DNA of 64,000 nt from Onchocerca volvulus (GCA_000499405.2 HG738137.1:20112603-20176602), one strand, 5' to 3'; shown: positions 13,548 to 26,700, numbered from the stretch's first letter. A program made the numbers and translations. The notes: generated by a model from the sequence alone, not told the origin.

Positions 13548-16292
13548 TTCATCGCAAACTGCCATCAGTCTTTAAACCATTAATTATCCTTTTTCTAATT
13601 AAAAAATATTTCTGAATGTTTTGAATATATGTTTGGGCATATATCTAGCACAAACATTAGCTGTTATTTGTAAATCTATATCATAAAGAAGATAACCAAT
13701 TACTCTTTTTTTGATGCTTAAAACAACTTTGAACTAATAAATTTATCGTTTCTCATTCATTTCACACATGCATTGTTAGCAGACGTAATGTTGTTGCTTT
13801 TTGGTAGAGGAAGCTATACCTCACTGATCAATGGCTCGATGATATACAGATTTTCTGTGAAATTGTGTCATTCATGAAGTGTTATATTCAAATTTTAAGT
13901 TTAATAGAAAATGACAGAGCACTGAGCGGAATTTTGCTCCTCTTGCGAAATCACGTACAATCCTTGCTGTTCCATTTGAATTTTTCTGTCAATGATTATT
14001 TAGAAATTGAAAATTCTAAAAAATGAATTAAGATTGAAATCGTGTAAAATTCTTCTTGTGAAGAACTTTTGTCAAAACTTTTTCTTGATTAATAAGTAAT
14101 CATTATAACTCCAGATTTGTGAATTCAGTTAAGAGTTCAAAATGTATTGGAATCTTTACTAAACAAAATAAATGAAAAGTGAAATCATCAACTAACAATA
14201 AATGTTGAACATGTGACGAATATAATGAAATCATTATCACTGATTTTAATAAAATGGCATAAGCTGTCGAGACAATTAGAATAGAATCTATCTCAGATGT
14301 GAATAGTACTGTTGTTTACATGTATGATGGAAACATCAGCTAGAGAAGTATTGGGAAACGGAAATAAGAATTTGAGATATTCTAAGACTTTGGAATGAAA
14401 ATTGACAAGAATTCTAACCAAGTTAATCGAACATTATTGCAGTTGAGATGATCAGATTGAATGATATCATCAGATCAGAGGAAAGTCAAACTGAAAGGAA
14501 TAGCAATCTTAGAATTTCAGATCGAATCCCAATTTTGAAGAATTTGCCCATTGTCTAAATGAATTATAATATAACAAAAATCAAAAGATTTTCCTTCCCT
14601 TCCGTAGTAACTTTGTCACTTCATGCAATGAAAAAGTGTATTATTCATGTGGAAATGATTTCTCATTCAGAGCAAGAGATCAGTTAGATAGAAACTGAAA
14701 CGATAATACCTTGCAACAACAAAAATGTGTATGGCATTCGTTCTCATTGAGATATTTCAGAAAATCTGGCATATTTAAATGATAAGTTCGGAAAAGTGAA
14801 TGAGCGATACTAGCCATTGATGGTAGTACAAAAGTCAGCATTTTGGCTTTTATTTCAGCAAGCGCTTAATATCTGAAAATGTTTGAACTTGTGTCATTGT
14901 TTACCGACAATATGAATTGATTCAGAAATGCATACTACCATTTTTGATATTTGCTGAATTTTGAAAAGGCCAAGAGCTCTGTGCTTTCTTGCGATATTTT
15001 TTTAAATGGTGAATTTAAAGAAATTTAAATAAAAGTAAAAAGTTAAATATATTAACGATGATTACTGAACGAAAATAATGAAGATAGGCAAAGTCATTGA
15101 AAGATTGAACAGATGTTAAAGTTTAAACTGAATATTCATGAATTTTGCTCAAATGAATTTATCAGCAACATTTTAGATAAGATAGGTTCTGTATATTGAT
15201 ACAGCAATGTGAATTCAATTCAGAAAGGAGTAGTGAACATCACTGAGATGAAAAATTTAAAAATTTTTCATTTACTAAATTTTGAGCAAACTTTATATAA
15301 GAGAGGTTTCTTACCCGTTATGATATTAGTGCTAAAAAGAAATCAATAAATTCTTTATTTTTATTTTACAAAATCAGTCATCAAAAAATCCATTTTATTT
15401 ATGAGCAAGTTGAAAAATATTACACTCAGCAAGCTTCAATTTCAATACCATTGACCTTTGATCAAGTAATCAATTACATAATCCACCAATAAAATGTATT
15501 TATCATCGATAAAGCGAATTTATAAACAAAGGATCTCCTACAATAAAAATATGAAGATTCTGCGCGTGTCTCAACAAATATTACATGATGCTCATCTCAT
15601 TTAAAAAAATCAATAGTTTGACAAGTTTTGTTACAAGTATGAAACTAGTGGCATGTTAATCACTTAGTCTTCAGTTTGTGGCAACACAATGAATTTATAA
15701 TTTATGTTCGAATTTTCATGAATGAAATAGTAGGAAGAGGAAGAGGAAGAATTATTTAGCCAGTTCTCGTGTGAAAAGAATAGATTTTCGTGGGATAGGA
15801 TGAAAATGTGCAGGGAAAGAGATTACTCGTTTCAGTATCTCAAAAATATCTAAATTGAAAATGTTTCAAAAGTCGAATGTTTTGCTGGTCTTAGTGGCAT
15901 ATTATAAAAGTTTAGACAATGCATTTAAATTTCTGAAAGATTTATTTTCATGTACATGAAATTTAAAGATTTATATGCACATATATTCGCGTATGTGTAA
16001 ATGATATTCCATCGATAAATATTCAAAATTGTCAAACTTGAAAAGGAAAAAAGTATGGGAAAAGATTAAAACGATCCATCGCTATAATCTCATGCGATGG
16101 GGAAAATGGATGTGGCATCAAATTATTTACGGTTTCCAAAGGAGTTTTTTATATACTGCTAAAAAACGATTCCATTAATCAATATGTAAATTTTCGAATT
16201 GTTTCAGCTTCTTTGCTGTCAAAATTGATTAAGCAAGTCGACATTTATACCTCTCTAGATATGACTTGTAGTACAGCTTGTCATTACTTTGT

Positions 16293-16500
16293 TGTATAAA
16301 CAAAACTGTAAATGTTCGTTGTGGCTTTAGACACAATGTTGCAAATTCTTCATCGATTGTTTCGGAATTTCGACACAACGTTGCATTCGAATAGGCATAT
16401 GTTTCTATATAGATATACCCAGTTTTTTTTTCACCTGTCCATAAGGACAAGCATGTTTTTGCCAAAACAAGTGAGATCAACCAGTCATTAATTTACTACT
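16293..16500. mobile_element. Helentron-like element, copy B (degraded)
   Basis: The sequence starts with a decayed terminus (GTATAAACAAAACTGTAAATG) and then follows copies A and D: GTTCGTTGTGGCTTTAGACA, then TTGCATTCGAATAGGC and the T-run. Its 3' half contains GTGAGATCAACCAGTCATT, which recurs in copy D near 40251, so B and D form a subfamily with extra internal sequence. No 3' hairpin or CTAG remains. It abuts copy C. Confidence 0.6.
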
Positions 16501-16520
16501 AGATAATGGTCGGCAAATAA

Positions 16521-16742
16521 TCTATATTAATAAAAATTTAAATGTTCGACATAACGTTTCAAATTCTTCACCGATTAATTTGAAATTTTGAAGTATTGCA
16601 TTCGAATAGTCGCTTGTTTTCATATAGATATATACCTACTTTTTTTTTTACCTGCCAAACCCATGACAGGTAAGTGAATAGACATTTTTATTTATATAGA
16701 GTAGCTGTACGGCCACACGGAGCATGGCTGGATACAACTAGT
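16521..16742. mobile_element. Helentron-like element, copy C (near complete)
   Basis: The copy starts TCTATATTAATAAAAATTT and ends its inverted repeat with CATTTTTATTTATATAGA (16683-16700). The 3' tail AGCTGTACGGCC..GGCTGGATACAACTAGT can fold into a short hairpin and ends in CTAG at 16738-16741. A TC start, subterminal inverted repeats, a 3' hairpin and a CTAG end together are the signature of Helitron-class rolling-circle derivatives. An internal 7-bp stem TTACCTG/CAGGTAA (16648-16654 with 16667-16673) replaces the TTACCAGT/ACTGGTAA stem of copy A. There is no coding capacity. Confidence 0.75.
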
Positions 16743-18271
16743 TCTAAAATAAATTAGATGAAAGTAGAGAAGGAAAATCAAAATTTTAGCAAGAAATTAA
16801 CTCAATTATTCATTACGCTGTAAACTAAGTTTAAAATACAATGAAAAATAGAAGTTAGCTAATATTTAATAAGAAAAAGAAGCAAGAAAAGTTAATTTGC
16901 ATATGATTTTATTTCAGAAATGGGATGATGTTCTTAAGTTACAGTATCCTGTCGCTGTGACACTAGCAAATTTTGAACTTCATATTAAATATGCACTCAA
17001 AATTGAAAATTTGAACTGAATCAATTCAGCTGATCAGAGTTGAGATTTTGAATTAAATCATAAATATTGAAAAATTGATCTGCCATCATTTTTCTGCTAA
17101 AAATAATCCGATAGTAATTTTTTCTCGATTTTCACTGCATGATACATATGATTGATATCAGTTTAATATTGCATCTCAAAATCAGAAATAAAAATATTCA
17201 ATGAATAGGCAAAATTCTGGAGTTACTGAACAAAGATAATTGAATAGTTATAGTGTTAATTACAGAAGGAATTACGAAAGAAGTGCAAAAGCTAGCAATT
17301 CGAGAAAACAATTACTAAATAAATCAAATATTAATGACATATTAAAGAACTATTAAATTTAATACTTTGATAAAATCATTGATTAAACATTGATCAAATT
17401 TAAATGAATGGGATAAGTAATCACATATGAATATTTCACAATATGCTTAGTAAGATTAATTATCAAAACGATATTATTGCAAATAATTAATGACAAATTA
17501 GCAATTGGGCCAAAATTCCAAAATTATTATAATATTCTCAGGTCTTTGAAGACCTTATACAACAAATCCTTGCAGTTTACATTAGTTGCACTTTATTAAT
17601 ATGACAATTCAATCCGAAATTATCGATAAATGAATGAATACCAAAATCCGGAGAAAAATAACAATTTAAAGAACTAAAATTGAAATTACATTAAACTCAA
17701 CATAGATAGATTCACGCCTTCTTTTTTTTTTGGAATTCGATTTCATTTCTCTCTTTTCTTTAATATTTCTTCTCTTTCACATAAATTTTTAAATAATTCC
17801 ACTTAAGATATCTTTTATGCTTCAGGAAAAGTTTAATTGCGTACTTGCCACTAATTATCAGAATATGAAAAACGTGTCTTCTCTTTGTATCTATCTAGCA
17901 AGTTCAGAATTTCAAGAATATACTTTGATTACTTCGATCAAAGCTTTGATCATCTGATCAAGAAATTATGATCACTTTTGCAAGTTATGATTACGTCACT
18001 TCACATAAAGCGTTTTTTCACCCAACTTTTTTGATAAACTATTCGAATCAATATTTTTTACTTTATCAATAACTGTTCTGGCAAATTTCAAGACAATCAG
18101 ACCAATGATTAATTGCATTTCTTATCATCCAAAATGTTTGATTCCAGGCACTCTTCCTTGAGCACTTGCAATGAATGTACCGCAGCTGCTGTTTCTTCTT
18201 CTTCACTTCTTCGAATTACCTTAACGATAAACCTTTATTTTTTACAGAATTTCATTATTTAGTCTGTACGA

Positions 18272-18277
18272 TTTATT
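18272..18277 (-). terminator. Polyadenylation signal of the GATA gene
   Basis: TTTATT on the plus strand reads AATAAA on the gene strand, 60 bases past the stop codon at 18337. A second AATAAA lies about 40 bases further on. Confidence 0.55.
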
Positions 18278-18336
18278 AAATTCATTTAATAAATGATAAT
18301 AAAAACAAAGTTTTTGGACCAAAATATGGTCAAAAA

Positions 18337-21300
18337 TTAATGCTTAAAGGATAATAGTAGATCGAGAAATCGAATAACCTCAGTTGGTATGCCAACAGTT
18401 GTAATTATTTCCGTCTCAGATGCTGTGTCATAATGATTGGTTGAGAATAGTGACTGTGACAAAGCATTACTCTCATTCAAACCTGTAAATTAAAAAAAAC
18501 TCAGTATAACTAAACGATGAATTAGTTCCATATAAGTAAAAAAGAACTGAGGAATAAAGACAGAAATCATAGATGTTTCTCGATAGCTTACTACTAAATG
18601 ATATCTTGAATGAGGGAAAAAGACCTGGAAGAGGAATTTCCTGAGATGTGTCATATTGATTTCCAGTGTTCCATGCATACAATTGATTATCATTCACTGA
18701 ACCGACCGATGAAATAACATTATAGGGATGGATTAAGTCGCTAATTGTATCAGCGGTAGAACCGAACGAATTAATTGCTGGAGTTTTATCCTCTGATGAT
18801 ATAATTTAATCGGTAGAGAAATGATTCGTTTGATTTTCAACAAAAATTGATTATTTTTTACATTAACATTGGAAATCATTTTCTTAAGAACACTTCATCA
18901 GATATCTCAGAATTTGAAATTTATAAGTGAAACCAACCGGAATGGGAATTTCCGTATGTACGGCCATTTCTGTTATGATGATTGATCAACTTTTTGGATG
19001 TTGCAGATTGTCGTAGAATACCATTACCGTCCGACTTTTGCTTCCGTTTTCGTGTTTGCAGAGTTCCTTCTTTTTTCATTGATATTGGACGTTGCACTTG
19101 ATGAAGTTTGTAATATAATCCGCAAGCACTAAATAATGATAGTTTAAAACAAAATAATCGGAAGATGAGAAAGCCTTCAATATATTACGAATAATTTGTG
19201 TTTAACATATGAAAGCAAAGCTCAACAAGTCATCACTGCAACATTAGATTTTAAGTTCTCAAATAAAATTCATGATAAAAACATACTTGCATACCGGATG
19301 TCCATCAGCATCCCTTCTCCATAATGTAGTATTGGTACCTCGGCAGTTTGCGCAAATTAAGCCCTGCCTTCGTTGGGAATTGTGCTGAGGCTAAAATTTT
19401 ATGCTCGATTCATGAAATAATTTCATATTACATGGAATATATCAAATGGAAAATTTCTCAGAAATATTTGAGAAATATTTTGGAATTTTATGCAGAATAA
19501 TTGGAAAGTAAAATTTGCTTTCTGTTATTTTTATAAAATGAACGGATACGTTGAGATTTTCAATCATGAAAAAGACGAATCAAAGCGAATCAGAGGAAGC
19601 TTAGGAAATGAGACTTGCCTTTCCAGATATTCTAATTTTCGATATGTTGATGTTAGCAGAGCGTAAAGGTTTTAAAACTAATGCATTGTTACTTGATTTT
19701 TTCGTTGCTGTTGTCGATTTCGATTGCCAGAGGAATTACTCCGACTGGATTGCTGCTGTCCACTAACCAATACCTGTTCGCTATTCTCCACAACTCCGCA
19801 AGATGTGCTTAGGAATGGCGAATATGAAACAAAATGCTGCAAGACAGCAAATTTCAATGGACCTTCCGGTACCGTCATCTTAGCTAAGAGAAAAATTCTA
19901 ACTTCTCATCTGAATTTCTTCTTATTTTGAAGATTTTTTGTTAAACTTTTTCTCTTCTAGTAGGACTTTCTCCCTAAGCCAATATCCTAATTATTACATT
20001 AATCAATCCTAATGAATCATTTATATTTAAATATATTTGAGTATAAATGATTGATTGGAATTGGTTAATGTAATGATTAGAATACTGGCTTATTATATTA
20101 TTATATATTGATTCCGATAATAACGCGATGACTCAATTCTTACTGTAATCTGGAGAGAATGATTAGTTTCAAGGCATCATATTTAACAATTTACTTCAAC
20201 CGAATTAGCGAAATCTTAACTATGTTCTAAATCGATTTTAAATTATTTAACAATTTCTTCTGATCGCTCGACCCGGTTGTACCAATATTTGAATCATCAT
20301 TATGAATTAATAGGTTGCATTTTATCCCGCATGTTTCTCTTAAAATTTTGCTCTAGAATATACCTGTGACATCTCCGATCTACTAGTACTGTAGTGTATC
20401 ATGAGATCGGATGCACATTTGGTGCAGATTATTGAAGTACCACTGCATACATTATCAGAAGCATAAATGCCACAATGTTGACATTGCGCTGATGTCGCTG
20501 ATTGTATCGCAGAATGTGCGATCGTTCCGTTCAACTGGAATCGTTCGGTTCATTTCTTATTATTGTGCATATGAACAAAATCTTTTTTCGATAAGAACAT
20601 ATTTTGTATAAACTGAGAATAAAAAAAATTGATCCAAATTTTGCTCAAGGTTAGGATCTCTGGAAAATTCGAATATACACACCACTGAAATAGAGTACCA
20701 TTTGATTTTTGTTTCCTTGGAATATCAAATGCTTTCCAGAAAGATCTGAAGAAATATTGTTATTCCAAAGGATTTGAAAAAATTTTAAACTTGGGAAAAT
20801 TGAATACATACTGTCTGAGAAGGAAAAACGCAAAGATTCCCATCTACACCAGTTCGCTGCGGTAATTGATAGGATGAAAGCGGATCATAATTAGCATTTA
20901 TTCGAAAAGGATCATAACTGCTAAAATTAATTAAGGAATAAGCAGTTTTTAAAAAGTTGAAAAGATTTCAGATTTGAATGTTTCGAACTAAACTAGCAGT
21001 CTTTTTCGATTTATTGGAATTTTAAACTCAAAATAACAAATTTCACGCAAAAGGCAAATCGCAGCATATATTGACTGTAGTATTATGGATTTCATTTAAA
21101 GTAGTGGAAATTTCAAGTATTCCATTCCAATTTTTTTCCATATTGCAGTTAATTTGATCGATTTTTTGAAGGAAAATTTTCAGAAAATGTTCTTTTTTTC
21201 AAACAAATTAAATCAATAATTAATCAAAAGATCAATTAAAAACCTGGATAGCTGTGTTGTAACAGAGGCAGTATTATATGTTTGTATTGCAGTTGAGGGC

Positions 21301-22592
21301 ATTAATTCAGTACTCAGTGATTGTTGCATAAGATAAGCTTGTGATGGCATTCCGGCATAGTAATATTGTGGTGCAGCAAGAGCTGCTGTTGAACAACTGG
21401 GATATAGGCTGACCCCGGGCTGACCCATCCACAATTTCGCGTCATACTCTGGATAACGGTGACAGGGAATTGCTGTTGATAGTTCTAAAAATGGGTCAAT
21501 TAAAGTGATGAATTGTTTTGTATTCTAAATTAAATAGTTCCAAATTTGTGGCAAAACGATGTAATTCGATTTTGAATATGATTAAGTTGTGTCAAACAAA
21601 CGTTGAAAAGTTCTTCTTTATTAAATAAGTAAAATATTTTAGGTCCACCATAATATGATCTTAAAAAGAAACTGGTCATGCATAAATCATCAACTACAGA
21701 TTATTTCCCTAATCTCTTTTATAATTTATATTCTGAAAGTTTGAAAATTCCATGAGATTCATTTACTTGTTCTTTTATATACATTGCAATAGATATGAGT
21801 AATATAATTTCATGAAAAAAGCTATCCAAAGAGAATTAGCAACTTACTTATGTTTAAATAAAAGTTCGTAAAAAAGGTCACGAGAAATTCTGGATGGCAT
21901 TTTAAACTATACTAAAATCTATACTAAAGTGATTTTAAATAAGCCACGCCACACTTTCGGAAGCATTTGAACATGAAAAATCATACCAGAAGTCTGAACA
22001 AGATTTGGTAATAAAGAAGAAAAATTTGGAGTATCGAACTTCGTTTCTGTTAAGCCATCATGTGGAACTACTGCATTGGGTTCTACCACAACTGATTGAC
22101 GACGCATGGCATTTGTTTCTAAAAAAAAGTTTTCAAAATTTTTTAAAAAAGTTTTTGAAACTTTGAAAATTAAATTTTCTAATCTTATAATCCACTACAA
22201 AAATTCAAAAATATTGGAAGTGGCATCATTTGTGAAGGGTAGTTTTTTAGATGAAATAATATGAAAATTAAATCTTCTCAAATATGCCTAATTATATGCT
22301 GCGATGTTGAGAAATTATTATAGAATTTCTTTTTTGTAATCATTTATCCTAATATTGCACTTTTTATACCTAAACTTGCGCTGATTTCTCTTTTAATAGC
22401 GCCTGGTGCTGGCATTGTCAATAAGCTTTTATTTCCGTTGTTATCCTTGGTGTTACTATCCTTATTGGTATCATTATTATCAGTTGGCGGTAACTGCATA
22501 AATGAGCTCAAATGACTCGCTGCAACAACACCAATATCCTTCATCGTAGATGACGATGTTCCGATTCCATTCCAAGTTTGGCTCGCCTCCAT
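18337..22592 (-). CDS. GATA-type zinc-finger transcription factor (ELT family)
   Basis: Ten exons on the minus strand: 22370-22592, 21987-22118, 21244-21484, 20812-20920, 20364-20534, 19693-19878, 19287-19390, 18938-19128, 18625-18792 and 18337-18482. They give 556 aa, and every junction closes in phase. The diagnostic finger is split across exons 7 and 8: C367-x2-C370, then TTLWRRD, then C388-NA-C391, followed by [12 protein letters not shown] and a basic tail (TRKRKQK). This is the DNA-binding C-finger plus basic arm that binds WGATAR sites. A second Cys cluster at residues 253-275 (CQHC, CTKC) stands where an N-finger belongs but lacks the LWRR core. The rest is Ser/Thr/Asn/Gln-rich, as in activation regions. 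In C. elegans ELT-1 has two fingers and directs epidermal fate; ELT-2 and ELT-7 direct intestine. From memory, ELT-2 has a vestigial first finger, which would favour that group, but I cannot decide. The exon 6 acceptor (GCTAAG) and exon 8 donor (GTTGGT) are the weakest junctions. Confidence 0.9.
19975..20092. repeat. Long imperfect inverted repeat in an intron of the GATA gene
   Basis: Two 51-base arms (19975-20025 and 20042-20092) are reverse complements at about 43-44 of 51 positions, separated by a 16-base loop. The outer ends TAAGCC/GGCTTA and inner ends ATCATTTATA/TATAAATGAT match exactly. Most mismatches are transitions, so an RNA copy could also pair with G-U wobbles. It lies in the intron between the exons at 19693-19878 and 20364-20534. 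It is either a small inverted-repeat transposon remnant or a transcribed hairpin. Confidence 0.85.
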
Positions 22593-23162
22593 TTCGTTCC
22601 CTTTTTTGGGAATTTATAGTTTTCTCAAAAAAAGAAAGCAATACAGTTAAGCGTCTCAGAACAGTTTTTTAGTTGATTACCTAAGATGTTTAACAATACA
22701 TATTTTTCTCTTGTTAAATAAAATGATTGTGTCCCTTTGCGTGTTTGTTTGTCCATTAGAACACCTAATAGTATATTGGCATGCTTTTCTGAATAGCTTA
22801 AGTATGTAATGAAGGTGTTATATTCGGTAAAAGGAATGTTTAAAGGAATTGTGGAATGAAACGTCTTCAATGCTTTTCAAATAATTCGATTTGAAAATAA
22901 TTCGAAATATCACTAAACATCTTTCGGGAAACTTACTGGTGCTTGGAGAAATTCTCTCACTAGTTTCTAGCTAAATCACTTTAAAATAAGCCAATTTTAA
23001 TCTGATCATCTAGTGATGAAAACAGCACATCCATCAGATAGTAATATACCGTGGTGATTAAGTTAATTCCATCGGATTTATTGTTAATGACTTATTTTAA
23101 GTCTTGAAGTTATGATTATTTATCATTTATTTCTGAATACTGAGCTCTCAGAACAAGAAACC

Positions 23163-23210
23163 TTATCTTATCAACTTGCCAGCAAAACTAGATAAACCCA
23201 CAAATGATAA
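23163..23210. promoter_or_regulatory. Cluster of four WGATAR sites upstream of the GATA gene
   Basis: TTATCT (23163-23168) and TTATCA (23168-23173) overlap by one base. AGATAA (23190-23195) and TGATAA (23205-23210) follow on the other strand. That makes four consensus GATA sites within 48 bases, about 570-620 bases upstream of the GATA-factor start codon. Autoregulation through TGATAA sites is known for C. elegans elt-2. Its operation here is inference. Confidence 0.4.
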
Positions 23211-23686
23211 TTTATGACTTCATTGCTAGCGAAAACTATTTACAGATATTGAGATTATGTATCTGATAGTTGTATCGGTTTCATCATTAGCGCAGCGAAT
23301 TTCATTTCTCAAATCTTTTGAATAGATTTACTTTTTCCATATGTATAAATAACAAAATCTTAGGAAACAAATAACACAGAACTAAAGTTAAAAAGAGGAA
23401 AATTAAAAATTATGAAGTGTCAAATAATTAGGCAATGGAGAAATAATCGAGGAAGGGAAAATGAAACAGTAATTTTAGTTGGAGACTTCCGAAGGATTGA
23501 ATGATAGCAAAATGATCGAGAGAAGTAGTGAAGACGACGAATGATGAAGAGGGGTAGGACAGAAGGCGAGGGAAGTTTGATTTGATGACTTTGCTACCGT
23601 AACCAATAGGGTTGCTCTCATTTCGTGAGCCATCGAAACATGAGTGTTGGAACTTTTATACTCGTGTTTTTCGAGCGGAAAAAAAG

Positions 23687-23691
<5 letters not shown>

Positions 23692-23717
<26 letters not shown>
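23692..23717. repeat. Poly-A tract
   Basis: An uninterrupted run of about 26 A residues. Similar shorter runs occur at about 870-888, 27371-27392 (T), 30508-30535, 34698-34716, 57640-57657 and 58849-58868 (T). Confidence 0.85.
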
Positions 23718-26700
23718 CGAGTTACTTTAAAAGATGCAAACTTAGAATTATGAATATTGAGATTATTTATTCACAGCAATTGACTATTCACTTGTTCGTT
23801 CTTTCATTGCTTTGTGATTGTTTTGTTTTTGTCATCTGTTGATCAATTTTAGATCAAAATTTAGACCAAAATAGTATCTTTATTTCGTTCGAGCTTTTCT
23901 CGATAGCATTTGATTCAGATATTAAATTGATGCCATTTTTGAATCGTCAAACAAATTTCGTCAAATCTATTTGGAAACAATGAAACATCAGTATTTAAAA
24001 TCTTTATATTCATAATAGAAATTTCATGCCAAAACTAAAATACCAAAAAAATCATCCACCATCGGCATTCTATGATGAAAGCAACATTTGTTTACTGTAA
24101 TCTTAAAAAATCGCTTTCCATTTTACCAGTCAATCTACAATTACCTTTATCGAGTCTACATAATGTGATCGGTGAGTGTATGCGTGTGTGCATCTATATG
24201 CTATTATTGTTAATGATAACCTATCAGTAGTACTGGAACGATTATGATCTATCACCAAAGATATCTATCGCCTTTCCCATTAACTGCTACATATCACCAC
24301 TGATAAAGTCTCTCGCTCCTCCATTCCCGAATCATTTTATCACATTCGACTACTTCTCATTCTGTTGCTTTTTGCTTCGTCTTTTTTAAAATTTCTTTCA
24401 TCTTCACAAAACATTTGACAATTTTTTAAAACAACTAGCAAAAAATCTCATGTTGTTTCTAACTATGTCATTCACTGGGCAAAATATTAAGAATAGCATG
24501 TGCAAGAAGCTTTGTACTTGAAATCAATTCACAGATTTATTATTAATCAAATAGTTCTCAATTTAATTTTAATAATAAAATCACCTAGTATTGATAGAAT
24601 AGTTCATTGTGCCAACCAGTTTTCTTGTGGATCCTCTAAATTCAGTTCAAGCTACCGCCTCAACTACAGATAATCAAAAACGTTTAGAAATTGACTACGT
24701 TTTTTGATCTGTAAAGTAGAAAGAGTTATGGATGAAATATAAGATTTTGCGAAGCACTGCTTGTTGTGTTGATGAAGGGACAATATAACAATACTAATAA
24801 AAATATCAGCTTTCTGTGCATGCATGCTATTTTGCACTCCAATGTTTGCATTTTGTAGGGAAATGATCTTAAAAAACTAAATTTTTTCCTATTTTTTGAA
24901 ATAATTTTTCCATAAACTTCCAAATAAAGTTATTACTTTTTTCGATATAATATTTTTTTGGCTGTCCTTACGTATCTGTTTATTTCTGATGAAATCATCA
25001 CATCATTTAATGATGTAATTCACCAAAAATTTACGATACTGAAAGAAATAGATTGTCAATCGATAACTCCATTTGTGAACATTACAAATGGGACTAAAAT
25101 ATCTCAAGCTAGAATACTGCTATACTTGAACAATGGAAAAGTGATCCATATTTGGTGTTAAAATTTTCAAATCTATATATTTGAAATTTCCATTTTTTTC
25201 TATAATCATCCTGTTATTATCATAATAAAAATAAACTGTTTATTGTATTCATCAGAAGTACTTGGTGCAGAATCTAGAAAATTGCCAAGTTGACAAATTT
25301 TGAAAAATTTTTCATGACATATTCCTAAATGCAGATACATAATGCCTTTAAGTTTATATATTTAAATAAAATGCAGTCTTTTTTATTTCGGACCTTTTCA
25401 TTTAAATTAGGTTAGCCTCAGTTTATATTTCAGTGAAAACTTTGCTGCTCAGCGTTTATTGCCAAAACATTATTTTTTTTCACCGTGCAAATATGGCAAA
25501 CGTTTCTCTCTTTTTCTCTTTCTGATATGTTGGATGGTCTTATCAGTTACCTAGCAAATGGTACTTGATAAGGATTTCTTACTGTGTAAACAATTCAAAC
25601 GCATACGAACTCATACAGACACATTCAATAAGACACTATATTTCGTCTTCATCAAACTGCATTACTACCAAAATTATTCAGTGATTATTTTACATAAAAA
25701 ACAATTCGTCACCTTTAATGTCAATGAAATTTCACGAGGAATAATTCATTTTTGAAAGAAATTTAAACGACATACAAGACACGTGATGGGAAAGTAACGA
25801 CAAAAGTTTATGAAAAACATGCTCGAATGCATATAATTTTTATGATTTCCCGTAGGACAAATCCTCGTTTATTGTTCTCGGAGATATTTTAATGCGAAAT
25901 ATGAGGGTGATTTTTATTCTAGCTAAAATTTAAAATCAAAATTTTTGCTGTCAATGTATGAAAATGAATTATCAGTTAACATTACTCAATTGTTTCAATT
26001 TGAAATTTTGATAAAAATTTTGAATATACGTTGAATTTGGAACGAAATGAAAAGAAATAGCAACATTTAATTCATAACTGACCATACATACAGTGATACT
26101 GATACCTGTCTCATCCTTCTAATCGGAACCACTTTTGAATTCACACCGAAATTATTATCTTTCGATAATTATCAGGCATGAGTCGAAGTTCACCTTCTCT
26201 ATTATGTATATCAAGTAAATGACTGATTCAATCATCCCACCAACTATTTGCAAATTTCTGTATTACGTGTGGCTTTTCAAATAATTTATGCTAAATTATT
26301 CCTTTTCGATTATTTAATTTAACTGAAACAATTCAATTTTTGAAGAACTGTTTTGACCAAAACTTGACTATAAAATATTTTCAAAATAGAGAATCTCTCC
26401 GCAAATTCTATCTCGATATTTTAATTTGAGGGCAAATAATACGAATTAATGCCATTATATTGGAATGAATTTATAAGTCTATATTTTTTTTCACCTTATT
26501 CTATAACATTTTTATAAATTTTCCCAGAACATATTGGATCCTTTCGTCTCGATCGTAAGCCTTCAATTCTGTTTTGAATTCCGAACCCTTCTTGGCTTAA
26601 GTATTCTCGGAAAAAATGAATTGATTGCCGACTCACCCTTCTCATTACTTTTTAATTTAACCGCATTTTTAGATTATAAGCATTATGGTTACAATTGTTA

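Larger units (their letters stand above)
13548..18336. other. Intergenic, no gene seen
   Basis: Nearly 5 kb of AT-rich sequence with no credible coding exons lies between the Asn-rich gene and the 3' end of the GATA gene. It contains two adjacent Helentron-like copies (16293-16742). Near 17936-17951 there is a 16-base perfect palindrome, GATCAAAGCTTTGATC, with further TGATCA sequences close by. The GATA-gene polyadenylation signal also lies here. Confidence 0.6.

Noticed and set aside
16229..16480. 83-codon minus-strand open frame
   Set aside because: Lies across a Helentron-like element and has no relation to known transposon proteins.
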